The position numbers were made by a program, and so were the translations under genes. From Lota lota (lineage: Eukaryota > Chordata > Actinopteri > Gadiformes > Lotidae): a DNA stretch of 64,000 nt. Of the stretch, positions 45,462 to 56,580 are shown in pieces; position 1 is the first letter of the stretch; each line of letters opens with the position of its first letter. A model generated the notes under the pieces. It was not told the origin of the DNA. It made no database searches and saw only the letters and a list, made by a program, of their open reading frames with translations. The DNA lies in the NCBI GenBank assembly GCA_026745465.1, contig JACYXH010000331.1, positions 157,951 to 221,950 on the forward strand, given 5' to 3'.

Positions 45462-45564
45462 GTGGTGCTGGTCTCTACCCAGAGCAGCTACTTGCCAGAC
45501 AAGCTATGTACTCTGGTGGAGGATGCAAAGGAGCTGGCTGCACAGCAAGCACTCTGGAACCTAG
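35936..45564 (+). CDS. rbm46: rbm46-like RNA-binding protein, eight exons, 3' end not seen
   Basis: Exons 35936-36083, 36370-36550, 36983-37139, 37502-37631, 39769-39866, 41093-41291, 44785-44984, 45462-45564. All have AG/GT borders and compatible phases, giving 405 codons. RBM46 is a germline RNA-binding protein that acts in meiosis. The N terminus has [19 protein letters not shown]1 begins [19 protein letters not shown]2 [16 protein letters not shown]3 [14 protein letters not shown], each with RNP-like motifs ([29 protein letters not shown]). Exons 7-8 code a DND1/RBM46-type dsRNA-binding-like C terminus ([28 protein letters not shown]). The [20 protein letters not shown] wording fits RBM46 better than A1CF or RBM47. 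The last exon was not found. Exons 7 and 8 both end inside minisatellites that copy their donor sites. Confidence 0.85.
36308..36337 (+). repeat. Poly-C tract
   Basis: About 28 consecutive C within intron 1 of the rbm46-like gene, 33 bases before the exon 2 acceptor. Confidence 0.9.
36580..36980 (+). repeat. Pyrimidine-rich tract, rbm46-like intron 2
   Basis: About 400 bases of nearly pure CT/TCC runs leading straight to the exon 3 acceptor CTCCTCAG. Open frames on either strand here are low complexity. Confidence 0.8.
37340..37445 (+). repeat. Dispersed fish repeat tail (SINE/MITE-like)
   Basis: Contains GTAAGTCGCTTTGGACAAAAG and AGCTATATAAATGTAATG, a tail motif widespread in fish genomes. 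A diverged copy lies at about 44680-44735 (AAAGTCGCTTTGAATAAAAG). Confidence 0.55.
38122..38300 (+). pseudogene. BED zinc-finger fragment of a hAT-like element
   Basis: In intron 4 of the rbm46-like gene the plus strand reads [14 protein letters not shown] followed by [11 protein letters not shown], giving the Cys-Cys-His-His pattern of a BED finger as in ZBED-type hAT transposases. Nothing of the transposase core follows. It is a remnant without a proper start or continuation. Confidence 0.5.
40107..40134 (+). repeat. CA repeat, rbm46-like intron 5
   Basis: Fourteen CA units. Confidence 0.85.
40421..40630 (+). repeat. 44-46 bp minisatellite, rbm46-like intron 5
   Basis: Four full copies and one partial of a unit beginning GCTGTGTCCCTGCC and containing GCTCTACCCA, starting at 40421, 40465, 40509, 40555 and 40601. 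Divergence rises towards the right end. Confidence 0.85.
41600..41945 (+). repeat. GA-rich minisatellite region
   Basis: Purine-rich (GGAGAGAGGAG-type) sequence with longer repeats of GGAGTAGAGAGCTGGAGAGA. It lies in intron 6 of the rbm46-like gene. Confidence 0.75.
43716..44218 (+). mobile_element. Truncated LTR related to the solo LTR at 2.4 kb
   Basis: Begins TGTCACACCCTCTCCCG and shares CATCTGGTGGCACCCAGCCTC-type sequence (here CATCTAGTGGC) and the GTTCCTGTTACGGG and CCTGCCTGCC repeats with 2438-3011. It breaks off at 44218 before the AATAAA and terminal CA. Intron 6 of the rbm46-like gene. Confidence 0.65.
44961..45412 (+). repeat. 78-bp minisatellite that copies the exon 7 donor
   Basis: Six copies starting at 44961, 45039, 45117, 45195, 45273 and 45351. 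Each begins with the last 24 bases of rbm46-like exon 7 (CCCAAGATACTGCTAATATA + CAAG) and the donor GTTAAT, followed by 54 intronic bases. Copies are almost identical. Because 78 is a multiple of three and the unit has no stop, the exon frame stays open through the whole array. Confidence 0.95.
45412..45459 (+). repeat. TG repeat abutting the exon 8 acceptor
   Basis: About 24 TG units forming the sequence before the TAG acceptor at 45459-45461. Confidence 0.9.
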
Positions 45565-45903
45565 GTACGCACACACACACACACTCTGGAACCTAGGTAC
45601 GCACACACACACACACTCTGACCTAGGTACACACACACACACACACACTCTGGAACCTAGGTACGCACACACACACACTCTGGAACCTAGGTACGCACAC
45701 ACACACACTCTGGAACCTAGGTACGCACACACACACACTCTGGAACCTAGGTACGCACACACACACACTCTGGAACCTAGGTACGCACACACACACACAC
45801 ACTCTGGAACCTAGGTACGCACACACACACACTCTGGAACCTAGGTACGCACACACACACTCTGGAACCTAGGTACGCACACACACAAACTCTGGAATTT
45901 AGG
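45550..45903 (+). repeat. About 30-bp minisatellite that copies the exon 8 donor
   Basis: Twelve copies of CACTCTGGAACCTAG|GTACG plus a short CA tract. The first is the real exon 8 end; the third lacks two bases and the last is degenerate (GGAATTTAG). Copy length varies with the CA tract. Confidence 0.95.
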
Positions 45904-45906
45904 TAT

Positions 45907-47297
45907 GCCTAGAGCTGTCGACCCCATTCGAATTTCATTCCTTATTATTTTTTTTATTCAAATTATTTTTGAATTTTTAATGCTCAAATTTAGCATATTA
46001 TTCATATTTACTGTGTACCTATACACTGTAAACACAGGCTTATGCATTGCCAACGCCACTATCAGCATGTGGTTGTTAAACGTTCTGTTCACTAGAGGGC
46101 ATTCTACCAATAAACATTTCTTTCTTGCCAAGTAAATAATAATATTAGGCACAAAATGATATTATACTAACGCCGCCTCTCGGTGGCGTTAATTTAATTA
46201 GCCGCGTTGTCCGTGGTGATGGAGAGCACTGATTGACGTTGTAAGGCTTTTTTTTACATTGAATGCAATGGTACGTTGTGCTTTTTACACACGAAATAAC
46301 AACAAATCATGAGTTGAATGGAACTTTACACATACAACGCGATTTCCGTTTTGCGAAAAGGCAACATTCATTTTGTTCGCACCATGGTCTGTTTTCTTTT
46401 TACGGCTCTAGCCAGTGAATAAATCAGTTTAACCAATCACATTCGGGTATCTTTGTCATAGTCACATTGGACACTGTACAAGTTGTAATGTTAGGACATG
46501 GTGGAGGTAACAGCCTATTAACGTTTCTCAACACGTGTTTCTCAACATCCATAGTGGTAAACTACAATCATAGACCTATAATTATCACAATCTGTTATTT
46601 GTATTGATCATTCATCTCGATAGCAGTCGGCGCGACAAGCGAATGTTTAAAAGCAACCTGTTAAAATACAGGTTGCTTTTGATAACATTGACGTGTGCAG
46701 TTGTATCGCAACAGTTTAGTTTTGGATACCAACTTTCTACGAAAGAGTGATAGGCTATTTTAGTTATTGAACCGGGAAACAACCTCAAAAACAAACGTCT
46801 CCAAAACATGCATGTATAAAATAATGCACATCCACTTATCATAATCCCCCTCATCCCAAAACAGCCATTCCCTACACTATTTTACACTTAGATTAAAAAG
46901 TAAAACTCCAGTTTAATTGAATCCTCTAAATACATAGGATATTTTGGTGAAAGGACGGAGCATAAGCTCGTCTTCACTAGGCTATATAGGTTGAGTATTC
47001 TATCTGTCTTTTCACCGGCGTGATTATTATAGGAATATAACGCATATTCGCATCACGGCTGATGTAAATCGTTTTTAACGTGCGTGAAGACTTTATTGTT
47101 CATCAGGAATGACGTGACAAAAGCATTTTGTTTTCACATGTGGATAGGCCCAGAGGTGGGAAGGGTGAGATTTGCTTACGTTAGCCAACACACCCCCCCC
47201 CCCGCATTTGAATAGTAATTTCAGCAATCGTTTAGTATCTTTTTTTTTTACTATTCGATTTATATTAGACTCATGAAATTCGTTCCAACAGCCCTAG
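45907..47297. mobile_element. Non-autonomous hAT-like element (candidate)
   Basis: Left end TAGAGCTGTCGACCCCATTC and right end, read on the minus strand, TAGGGCTGTTGGAACG, form imperfect inverted termini of the TAGGGCTG class. It has no transposase frame. It landed at the end of the exon-8 minisatellite (GTATGCC to the left, GTACGCAC to the right), but a clean 8-bp duplication could not be defined. Internal sequence recurs at 54690-55600. Confidence 0.5.
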
Positions 47298-48244
47298 TAC
47301 GCACACGCACACACACACACGCATACACCGCATATAAAACAATGACATACAAGTGGTGCTTGATCACAGCAATTCATCAGGTCTTGTTTAGCATGACTTG
47401 AATGACTGTCACGAGTTAGTCACACTCACTTGTTGTACTGTCTCTCTCTCTCGCTCTCTTTCTCTCTCTCTCACTCTGACCACACACCAATCACTTCAGG
47501 CACATGGTACTTTATGTTGCTGAAGGGCATTACCTGGATTTTATCCTTTGGGCCTGACACTTAATCTGTAGACGTTGACACTGCCGTTTTTTACTGTATC
47601 TTCTTCTGTTCTATTTTATTTAACTCATTTTATTTTAATTGATTGTCTGTTTACGGATGAGCTATTGGATGCCTCAATTTCCTTCGGGATCAATAATTAT
47701 TTTTTAATGTAATTTTTAAATTTAATCTACAGCAATAAAGAAGGCAGTCTGTGTGTATGAGATCCTATTCAGTGTCAACACAGCATATTGAGATAAGCAC
47801 GCATGTAATTACATGCACACTTGGTAAGTGTGTACACGTACACAAACCTGTCAGCGTAGGTGTGTGTTTGCGAGTTGTTTATGTTGTGTGTCCCTTTTAG
47901 TTTAGTGTTGACATTATATATTTTGCATATAGAGTGTTTTTGAGTGTTTATGATAACTATGGCTGTTGGTGTGTGTGTCCCGCATAGACTGTAAAACATA
48001 AGGCACCCATTGGCTTACACATGACTGTTATGAAGCCTTCGATTTCACATAATGGGAATGAGATTTTTGCAACCAGCAGCGGAAATGATCCATATCAACC
48101 CCATTGAGGGCGTAAATTGAATCGCATATGAAATCCTTAAAGTCACAATGTGTAAGATAGAGCCCCTCCCCGTTGTGCAACTCTGGGACACAAACTAGCA
48201 TAGCTCAGAATTGGTATTCAATTGGGTTTGAAGTGTTGCAAAGT
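47298..48244. other. No gene seen
   Basis: CA tract near 47303-47322, CTCT run near 47440-47470, and a TTTCCTTCGGGATCAATAA repeat tail near 47680. The last coding exon of the rbm46-like gene was sought here without success. Confidence 0.4.
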
Positions 48245-48249
48245 TATTA

Positions 48250-48580
48250 AGTAGGGCTGGCCGATAACGGCGATAATAACGGCGTTAACGCAAATTCGTC
48301 TTAACGCCACAAATATTTTTTCTGCATTAATGCAGGTACTGTCCTTTTTAGACAGGTGCCAGGCGCGCGCCCGCTAGACATTAATTTTCATTGAGAGACA
48401 AGCGGTGCGGAGGAGCAGTACCTTGTTGTCGGATGGTACTAACAGTTAAAAGGGCTGATCACGTGACTCAAAAACGATTGTGCACAAGACGAATTGTGGA
48501 CGAGACGCGCTGTCATTATGTTCCGTCACTGAGACAATTAAAGCTGGTCCTGCATCGCCCCGACTCTCAATAAAGGTAGG
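48250..48580. repeat. Dispersed repeat fragment of the TAGGGCTGG type
   Basis: Starts GTAGGGCTGGCCGATAACGG, a typical end of fish hAT-type non-autonomous elements; right boundary not found. Confidence 0.35.
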
Positions 48581-48849
48581 CTACACTTAACCATAAACAT
48601 ATAGCCTGTTTCATTGATCTTGGTTTTAGGAATAACCAGCCTGCATCTCACTGGAGAACGGGCTTCACTCTCCCCGTCTGTGGGTTTTATTTTGTAGGTT
48701 TGCCTATATAAGAGTAGTCCTATACTCTTCATTATGGTAGTTGAAACTATTATAGTATCTATAACCTCATAGGACAAGGCTGCTCTCCACTAATTCCTGA
48801 AACAAACTGCCGGCTTCGCCGCTTTAATGGAAGATGAGCGACAGTGTCA

Positions 48850-51117
48850 TATGTTTAGGCACTCCTTCTCCACAGTAGAGTACCTACACTCTCTGGGAAA
48901 CAACTTCCTGCTTAGAAACATGATCGGTTTCCGGCCACTCTCCTCCCCCTGTAACAGAACAGCCCCAAGCCCCACACCAGAGGCATCCGTCTGCACCGTA
49001 AAAGGGAGATCAAAGTCTGGCTGTTGCAATACTGGATCACTGCAAAGACAATTCCTCAAGTCCTCAAAGGCAAGCTGACACTGAGCAGTCCACTTGACCT
49101 TGTTTGGACTGTCTTTCTTAGTCAATTCGGTTAAGACGGCTGCCCTACTAGAGCAGTTAGGGATAAACCGTCGGTACCACCCAACCATCCCCAGGAAAGA
49201 CCTCACCTGGGATTTAGTTTTTGGTACTGGGGTATCAGTGAGGGCACTCACCTTCCCCACCTGTGGCCTTACTGACCCACCTCCGATGACAAATCCCAGG
49301 TACTCCACCTGTGACTGGGCAAAGGAGCACTTGGAGGGATTCATGGTCAGGCCAGCATCCTTGATTCGCTGGAGAATGTCTTGGACGTGGACCAGATGAT
49401 CCTCCCAAGTCTCGCTGAAGACTATGATGTCGTCCAGGTACGCCCCTGCGTAATCCCAAGCACCTTCCAACACCCCATCCATGAGGCGCTGAAACGTTGC
49501 GGGCGCCCCCTTCAGACCAAATGGCATCACCGTATATTGGTAAAAACCAAACGGTGTTCTGAATGCTGTCAGGGGCTGCCAGTACCCCTTACACAGGTCC
49601 AAGGTGGTCAGATATCTGGCACAGCCCAACCTGTCCAGAAGATCATCCACTCTGGGCATAGGGTAAGGGTCGAAAGTTGAAATGGTGTTCAACTTTCTAA
49701 AGTCATTGCAAAAACGCAGAGTACCGTCCTTTTTGGGCACAATAACAATGGGACATGACCACTCACTGTGAGATGGTTCGATGATCCCCATCTCTTTCAT
49801 TGTTTCTAGCTCCTTCTTGAGCTTTGGAACCATCTGTGCTGGAATCCTGTAGCTCGGGACCCTGATCGGTCCTGGTTCCTTCAGGGTTACGTGGTGTTGA
49901 GCCAGCTGTGTGAGGCCAGCGCCTCCTGCTGGGAAACCGAGAGGTGGTGCATGTCTACCTGGACTCCAGAACCATCGGTTGTAGGGGAAAAACTGCTCAT
50001 CTCCCTCGTCTTCCTCCACGACCCTCCTGGCAAACAGCACGACAGCAGGCTCCTCACGGGGAACCCACTCCTTCAGCAGGTTTATGTGGAACGTCTGCGT
50101 CTGCTTCCTCCTCTCTGGCATGATGACCTCGTACGTCACCGGCCCAGTCTTTTGGCGAACCACATATGGTCCCTGCCACTTGGCCAATAGACTGCTCTCA
50201 CATGTCGGCAACAACAGGAGAACCTGCTGCCCCGGCTTGAAAGAACGTTCTCTCGAAGACTTGTCATACCACCTTTTCTGGGTAGCTTGTGCAGCTTTGA
50301 GATTTTGCTGCACTTCCTCTGTCAATGTCTCCATCCTGTCCCTCATTTTTAAAATGTAGGACAAAATGTTCACCTGCTTTTCTGGCTGGTCTCCTTCCCA
50401 GGCCTCCTTCAGCACATCCAGTGGACCTCTCACCTTCCTCCCGTAGAGCAACTCGAAAGGTGAGAAGCCAGTGGATGACTGAGGAACCTCACGATAAGCA
50501 AACAGCAGGTATGGTAGCCACTCGTCCCAGTCTGCACCTGTGTCCAACACAAACTTTCGCAGCATAGACTTCAGGGTCTGGTTGAGGCGCTCCACAAGCC
50601 CGTCTGTCTGAGGGTGGTAAGGCGTGGTCTTAATAGCCTTGATCCCTAAATACTGGTAGACCTGCCTGAGAAACTTTGAAGTAAAGTTTGTGCCCTGGTC
50701 TGTCAGTACCTCCCTCGGGATCCCTACCCTGGTTAACAGCTGGAGAAGCGCATTAGCTACCTGCCTGGCCTTCACATTCCTAAGCGGAAATGCCTCGGGG
50801 TACCTGGTAGCATAGTCAGAGATAACCAAGATGTAGCGGTTTCCTCTACGACTACGCTCTAGAGGCCCCACAATGTCCATGGCTATTCTGCTAAATGGTA
50901 CATCTATAATGGGTAAAGGTATTAATGGTGCCCTGTTACCCTTTTTTCCCGGTGCTGTCAGCTGACACTGGGGACAAGACTTGCAGTACTGTATCAGCTG
51001 AACATACATGTTTGGCCAATAAAACCTCCCTGCAACCCTTTCCCATGATTTGTTCTGGCCTAGGTGACCTGCCCATGGACTAGAGTGCCCTAACTCTAGC
51101 ACCTTTTCAAGCGTGAT
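48850..51117 (-). pseudogene. Gmr1-like Ty3/gypsy pol fragment: integrase before RT
   Basis: A minus-strand frame of about 751 codons. From the N terminus: integrase zinc region (FYWPN, CKSCPQCQ), DDE core (AMDIVGPL, LTDQGTNF, GLVERLNQT), a GPY-like segment (LAKWQGPYVV), then reverse transcriptase (PSHSEWSCPIVIVPKKDG, MPFGLKGAPATFQ, AYLDDIIVF) and the start of RNase H (VQTDASGVGLGAVLL), where it is cut. Integrase upstream of RT in a gypsy-type pol is the mark of the Gmr1 group. Between GYWQ and LTAFRTPFG the RT lacks several residues normally present, so an in-frame deletion has removed part of motif 3. Neither gag nor LTRs are attached. Dead fragment despite the open frame. Confidence 0.85.
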
Positions 51118-52135
51118 GTAAACAAGAGCAGTAGCACTTTAGTCTTTGGAATCAATGTGCTTTGTGTCAGTAGAGCGGTTGTGGACCGAAAAAGAGTGAA
51201 TTGCCCTGCAAGTACTTTACAATGTCTTATCACAAAGACCAAACTGTCACTGCTATTGGTTGCGGCCGTTGCGAGGGCTAAAATGCTCTTAGGCAGAATC
51301 GGCACAACACAGTTATTCAGAATTATATTGTTAACAGATGTTTGTGAAACCAGGAGAGTGAAGCCAGGTTATCCAACCTATTAGATAACTAATGTGATAA
51401 TAAAAAGAGATTACCACCTAGATAATTGACAACATACGATAAAATGTACAATCCCAGATTGGAAATGTGATATGTAGTCGCAATTATTTTAAAAGATTCA
51501 CTTTTTATCGCATAGGTGGTACCGCCAGCGCCTCGACATCTCTTTCCTCAAGAAATAACTATTTGCGCTCCTCCTCGTATATCAAAGAGCTCTCATTTCT
51601 TCCCCTGATCATGAATAGTGCTGCGGTGCAATTTAATTGAAACTTTGCACGATGTACAAACCACCTTTTTAGATATATGATCATTGTAAGTACTCCCATA
51701 CATTCAAAGCAGTGTGTCTTCATTGGAACTTAAGTATGTCGTGTTTCCGTCAAGAGCTCGACCACCGGCGCCGCTACACAGCCGCGCTGTAACTTCCAGC
51801 ACTGCTCAACATTTTGGCGCGCATCGCAGTGCCATTACCACTCACTATGTCCAACACAGAAGAGACCTCGTCTAGTGTGCGAGCCGCTTTACATTGAAGC
51901 TCTGCTGTAACCGAGAGACAGAGAGAGCGAGAGAGAACAGAGAGTGGGTCCGAAAATCACTGACTTCCTCCACACAGCACTTACATGATATTACAGTTTT
52001 GCTTTTTGCAGCGTTATTCCGATAAAACTTGTGTTTCAGAAATCAAATGTCTTCGTTGCGACAGCCCTATTTTAAAATGTTACATGGTGGCGCAGCGCCA
52101 CTATCATTTTTTATTAGTATATATATATACAATTG
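51118..52135. other. No gene seen
   Basis: AT-rich DNA with a possible repeat end (GCGACAGCCCTATTTT) at about 52056-52072. No exon recognised. Confidence 0.4.
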
Positions 52136-52232
52136 TTTTATAGGCACTTGTGTCATCCTCTGCTTTACCAAAAACATACCGTACCAAACCGTGATATGAA
52201 CCGAACCGTGAATTCTGTGAACCGTTCCAGCC
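52136..52232. repeat. End of a non-autonomous hAT element
   Basis: CCGTACCAAACCGTGATATG and GAACCGTTCCAGCCCTAAT form the well-known right end of AACCG-rich fish hAT MITEs. Left part truncated. Confidence 0.45.
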
Positions 52233-52235
52233 CTA

Positions 52236-52236
<1 letters not shown>

Positions 52237-52284
<48 letters not shown>
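52237..52284 (+). repeat. TA microsatellite
   Basis: About 24 TA units. Confidence 0.9.
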
Positions 52285-52286
<2 letters not shown>

Positions 52287-53620
52287 GGCAACCCAGCTCC
52301 AAAGCAGCGCCCCAGGCAGCTCAGGGGAGTGGTGGTAGACGGAGTTTACCACCGCTCCTCGGAGGATCATACACCGGAGCTCAATTTCGCCGATGACACT
52401 CAGCGGAATGAGCGACACCTGCGTTGGAGGAGGAAACACGGATATATACGCGACACTCGCCGTCGCTCAAGAGAAGGAAGGACAGAGGAAAGTATGAGAG
52501 CCTTACCCGAGGGTAATTCGTGTGCTTTATCTTTCACCAGGAGTTTCCTAGAGTTCAGCCCTCCCCGGCGGAGATGATACAGAGAACATGAGGGAGAGGA
52601 GAGGAGACCCTACAATTTGTTGATCTAATGGAGCGACCCGTGACTATTTCTCTCTCTCTCCATTACTCAGACAGAACAGTAGAGGGAGAGAGCCAACAGT
52701 TTGTAACATGTATTTTAACATGTGCTTTTCTGTGTGTTCCAAGCAAACCGTTGTTGAGGTTGTTGTGTGTCTTTTGAACCTTTTGTTCTGCCTTGATTGT
52801 GAACAACGAGTACTGTTTCTACTGAGCTATGCTGTGTTTGGTTTTTTGTCGAACATGACAAGGTTACTCCTGGGAGGTTGAGGGAGGTGATACAATGAGA
52901 GAAGGAGAAAGAGGGGAGGGAGAGATGGAGTAGGATAAGAGAAAAGATGGGAAAGGGAGGAATGAGAGGAAGGAGAGGGAGGTGACGAGAGGGTAAAGAT
53001 GGAAGGAGAGGAGGAATAGAGGGGAAGTGAGAAATGGTAGAGGGAGAGTGTGAGGGGCAACGATGAGAGAAAGCAGTGAAGGATGAGGGAATAGATATAG
53101 GATAAGGAGAGGGAAGGAAAGATGTAGAGATGCTATAGAGAGAGGGAGAAAAGACCACATGGAGACAGGGATTTAGAGAAGGCAGACATTAGTTGATTTA
53201 CTTTCTGCCCTGATTTGTTGACTGCCTCTTATTAGTGAGTGAATGTGGGGAGAGAGAGAGAGAGAGAAAACTGCAGTGAGAGAGTTCATCATCCTCAACC
53301 CTCTCTTATCCTTTTGTTTGAGAAGAGGTTAATCTCAGACAGAGCAATGATGCCGACGGGGATTGCAATGTCTGGGCTTGTGGTTTATCTGGCCCAAGCA
53401 GAGACACAGCAGAAATACAAAGATATAACACAACACCATGCACCACAGTCGGTTAGCAGCAACATGCTTACTCTACTTCCCTATCTATCTATGGCTCTCT
53501 CTCTGTCTCTTCCTTCCTCTGGCCATGTCTCTCCATTCGTCTCCTTCCGTACCTCTCCCTATTTCCATTTCTTTACTTCTGTTACTTTCCCTACCTCTCT
53601 GTATATATCCCTATATATGT

Positions 53621-53651
<31 letters not shown>

Positions 53652-54239
53652 GGAGTGTGTGTGGATGGTGGCTGGCTTAAGCAGCCTCACCTGGCCCGAG
53701 TCAGACTGATTGGACTCTGGGGCTGGGTGGGGCTGCACACCTGTTGCACATTGAGCAATCAGTGTGCACAGGTTAAACCAGCACCACCACACACACTCGG
53801 GAAGAGCTCTTCGGCACACACGGAGCACCGTCTGCCGGCCTCATCGTATGCAACTTTTACAATAAACCGGTTTTCAACATCACCACCCTGTGTCCAATTG
53901 TTTGGAGGAGCCCGAGGAGTCACCTAGGTGGAGTGAGAAAAGCCACCTAGTGGCGTGTAGTATGGACATTGCTACAATATATATATGTATATATGTGTGT
54001 ATTATACACAACAGTGGAGTCTCCATTTTCTTCATCGGTGTGTGGCGGGAGGATATTACTACACACACAACAGTGGAGTCTCCATTCACCTCTTCATCAG
54101 TGTGTGGAGGGAGGATATTATTATTCACAATTATAGTGAACAATGGAATGTATAATTATGATTATTAAATAACCTATATCATCTAATGGTCATGGAGATT
54201 ACTATGCACTCATGTTAAATATCTGTAGCATGAGCTTAG
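52285..54239. other. Repeat-derived region, no gene
   Basis: Holds a GA-rich tract (about 52870-53160), a TA repeat (53620-53648) and LTR-like sequence with an AATAAA near 53862. A 60-bp unit (CAACAGTGGAGTCTCCATT plus GGTGTGTGG and AGGATATTA) occurs twice at 54008-54127. Open frames are low complexity or unrecognised. Confidence 0.4.
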
Positions 54240-54420
54240 AGTAGTGTGTGGTGTAGTGTGGCGAGAGAGCTTAACTCCCAGCTGAAAGGTACTGGGTTCG
54301 ATCCCCAATGTCTGCAGCCTAACCTGTAGCATCCTATAGAGCAATAGGACCCCTGACCCCTACCTGCTCCTGAATCACATGTATCTGTATTTACTGTCCA
54401 ACCCCTGCCTGCTCCTTAAT
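54240..54420 (+). repeat. tRNA-derived SINE candidate
   Basis: Has an A-box-like start (AGTGTGGCGAGAGAGC) and a B-box (GGTTCGATCCC at about 54295-54305), followed by a non-tRNA body. Boundaries approximate. Confidence 0.4.
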
Positions 54421-54689
54421 CACTTAACAATTAACAATCACAATTAATACTGTGAAATTCGAATAAGTATTATTTTTATATTATTAATTAATTATGATTT
54501 ACATTAGTATTGTTACTATTATTATTCGACATAATCATATATTAATCGATATAAAATTTTCACAAATAATAGTAATTTTGTATTTTATATTTAGAACATG
54601 GTATAAAATAATACTATTTGTGTTACTCTGATTTAACTCAGGTTATTTTATAAGACAACATAATAATCATGACATGATTATGATTTATG

Positions 54690-55640
54690 TAGGAAATGGG
54701 GGAGGTAACAGCCTATTTACGTTTCTCACACACAGTGCTCTTATTGCATCCATAATGATAAACTACATGCATAGACCTATAAATATTAAATATTGATCAA
54801 TCCTCTCCATAGCATTCTGCGCTACAAGCCAATGTTTCCTTGCACTGCCGTACCTGAATATAGGTTTATTTTGTGTGATAGCCTAGTTTAAGTTATCAAA
54901 CAGGGAACAAAGCTCAAACATTTACTTTTCATAAACATGGATGAATTAAATAATTCAAACTCACTTATCATAATCCCTTCATCCAGAAGCTGCCATTTGC
55001 TACACTATTTTACACTTTGGTTAAAAGGGGAACTATTTATTATTCTGAATTAATTCAGGCTATTATATAAGACATACCATAATAATCATCATATGATTAT
55101 AATGATACATGTATTTAATATTAAATTTAAACTAATTTAAACTACTATTATTACTATTGGGGGTGATTGTTTTACTATTTTACACTTGGGTTAAAAAGGG
55201 AATTATTTGTGTTATTGTTATTCTGATTTAATTCAGGTTATTATATAAGACATAAACACAATAATCATAACATGATTATAATGATACATATTGGGGGTGA
55301 TTGTTTTACTATTTTACACTTGGGTTAAAAAGGGAATTATTTGTGTTATTGTTATTCTGATTTAATTCAGGTTATTATATAAGACATAAACACAATAATC
55401 ATAACATGATTATAATGATACATGTATTTCAGTTTGGATTTAAACTAGAATACTATTATTACTATTGGGGGTGATTGTTTTACTATTTTACACTTGGGTT
55501 AAAAAGGGAAACTCCATTCTAATTGAATCCTCTAAATACATATAGGATAATTAGGTGAAGTGACAGAGCATAAACTAGGTTGAGGGTTGAATTATTTCAC
55601 TGTGCGATTCCTACTGGAAAATGCCGCATATTCGCGTCGT
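54690..55640. mobile_element. Second copy of the 45.9-47.3 kb repeat family
   Basis: Shares GGAGGTAACAGCCTATT, ACGTTTCTCA, CATAGACCTATAA, the AACAGGGAACAA-type segment and GAATCCTCTAAATACATA with 46500-46980, in the same order, separated by the 55157-55510 tandem repeat. A short third trace (CCTCTAAATACATAGGATTC) is at 57872 and part also at 43540-43640. Confidence 0.5.
55156..55510 (+). repeat. Tandem repeat, 134- and 174-bp spacing
   Basis: Three copies of GGGGGTGATTGTTTTACTAT (G-runs start at 55159, 55293 and 55467) with the following TTTACACTTGGGTTAAAAAGG and, between them, TTATATAAGACATAAACACA. The second spacing is longer by an extra 40-bp segment. Confidence 0.85.
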
Positions 55641-56508
55641 AACTGATGTAAAGTTGACGCTATTTTGTCAGTCCGAATTATTTCATCAGTTTTTCGTGCC
55701 AATTATTCGTTCCGTGCTTGGTGTAAAATGACCTGATGAAACCTACAGTAGATGGATGTATATGGGGTGATCGTGTCGTCACTCCCAGCAGTACCTGCAA
55801 CTCTGCATCATTATTAACTGGTGTACATTTTAATACAAGCTTCACTTGCAGCACCAAAAAACGTCTTGTCTTACTGGTAACTTTGCTAGTGGTTGTAAAC
55901 CTGCAAAGTATCAATGCAATTGATATCCTCCGACATCAACTGTACGTCCGCTATGTCAAAGCAATGTGTTGTCCGCTCTTGGGTGAGTAGGGCAATGCAG
56001 CAAAGGGCTGCAACAGCTTGCTTTCACTTTATGCCATTACATGACTGTGTTTTTGACCGCTTTACAAGTCCCCATGGAGACTGGCAAAAATTGCCATGGG
56101 TGACTCTTTTCAAGTCATCCTTGCAGGGTATTGGGTTGAGTTTTCAACCAGCAAACATCATGTCTCAGTTGTACCTCACTGACTACGATGTTGCCTCTGC
56201 GAAATAGTAAGTAGCTGTGGCCCAATATAATCGTACCTTTTGAAGGTTAGGGTTCCACAAGGACAGTGTGAAACTTTGCCACATTGAATGCAATGTTTCC
56301 CTTGCAGTTCATTGTCCTTAACTTATCAAAATCATAGAACAAAGATGAATTTAAAGGTTCTGGTTTCAAATCAAAGTTTACAACATTGCAAGGAACCAGG
56401 GCAATGCACATATTATGTGGCATACAAAACATTCTTGTTAAAGTTCAGGCACTTTCTTTGTCTTGGCCAATTTTGATTTATAATTTTCAGGGATGAACAG
56501 GTGTACAT
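55641..56508. other. No gene seen; SINE tail near 55790
   Basis: CCCAGCAGTACCTGCAACTC at 55788 and the following ACTGGTGTACAT match the 3' flank of the tRNA-Thr-like sequence at 57007. No exon recognised. Confidence 0.4.
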
Positions 56509-56580
56509 GCCTGGTTAGCTCAGTCGGTAGAGCATGGGACTTTTAATCTCAGGGTCGTGGGTTCGAGCCCCACATCGGGC
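56509..56580 (+). tRNA. tRNA-Lys(UUU)-like gene
   Basis: 72 bases fold as a tRNA. The acceptor stem GCCTGGT/ATCGGGC has two G-U pairs; the D arm has AGCTCAGTCGGTAGAGC; the anticodon stem TGGGA/TCTCA encloses CTTTTAA with anticodon TTT; the T arm is GTGGG-TTCGAGC-CCCAC. A-box and B-box match consensus, and a T5 terminator follows at 56588. It closely resembles vertebrate tRNA-Lys. One G-U in the anticodon stem and others in the acceptor raise the possibility of a tRNA pseudogene or a SINE head. Confidence 0.75.

Noticed and set aside
44961-45903. Regularly spaced repeats that could suggest a CRISPR-like array
   Set aside because: Copies are head-to-tail without unique spacers, in a vertebrate intron, and contain exon ends; they are minisatellites.
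52715-53160. 147-codon minus-strand Ser/Pro/Leu-rich frame
   Set aside because: Translation of the GA-rich tract.
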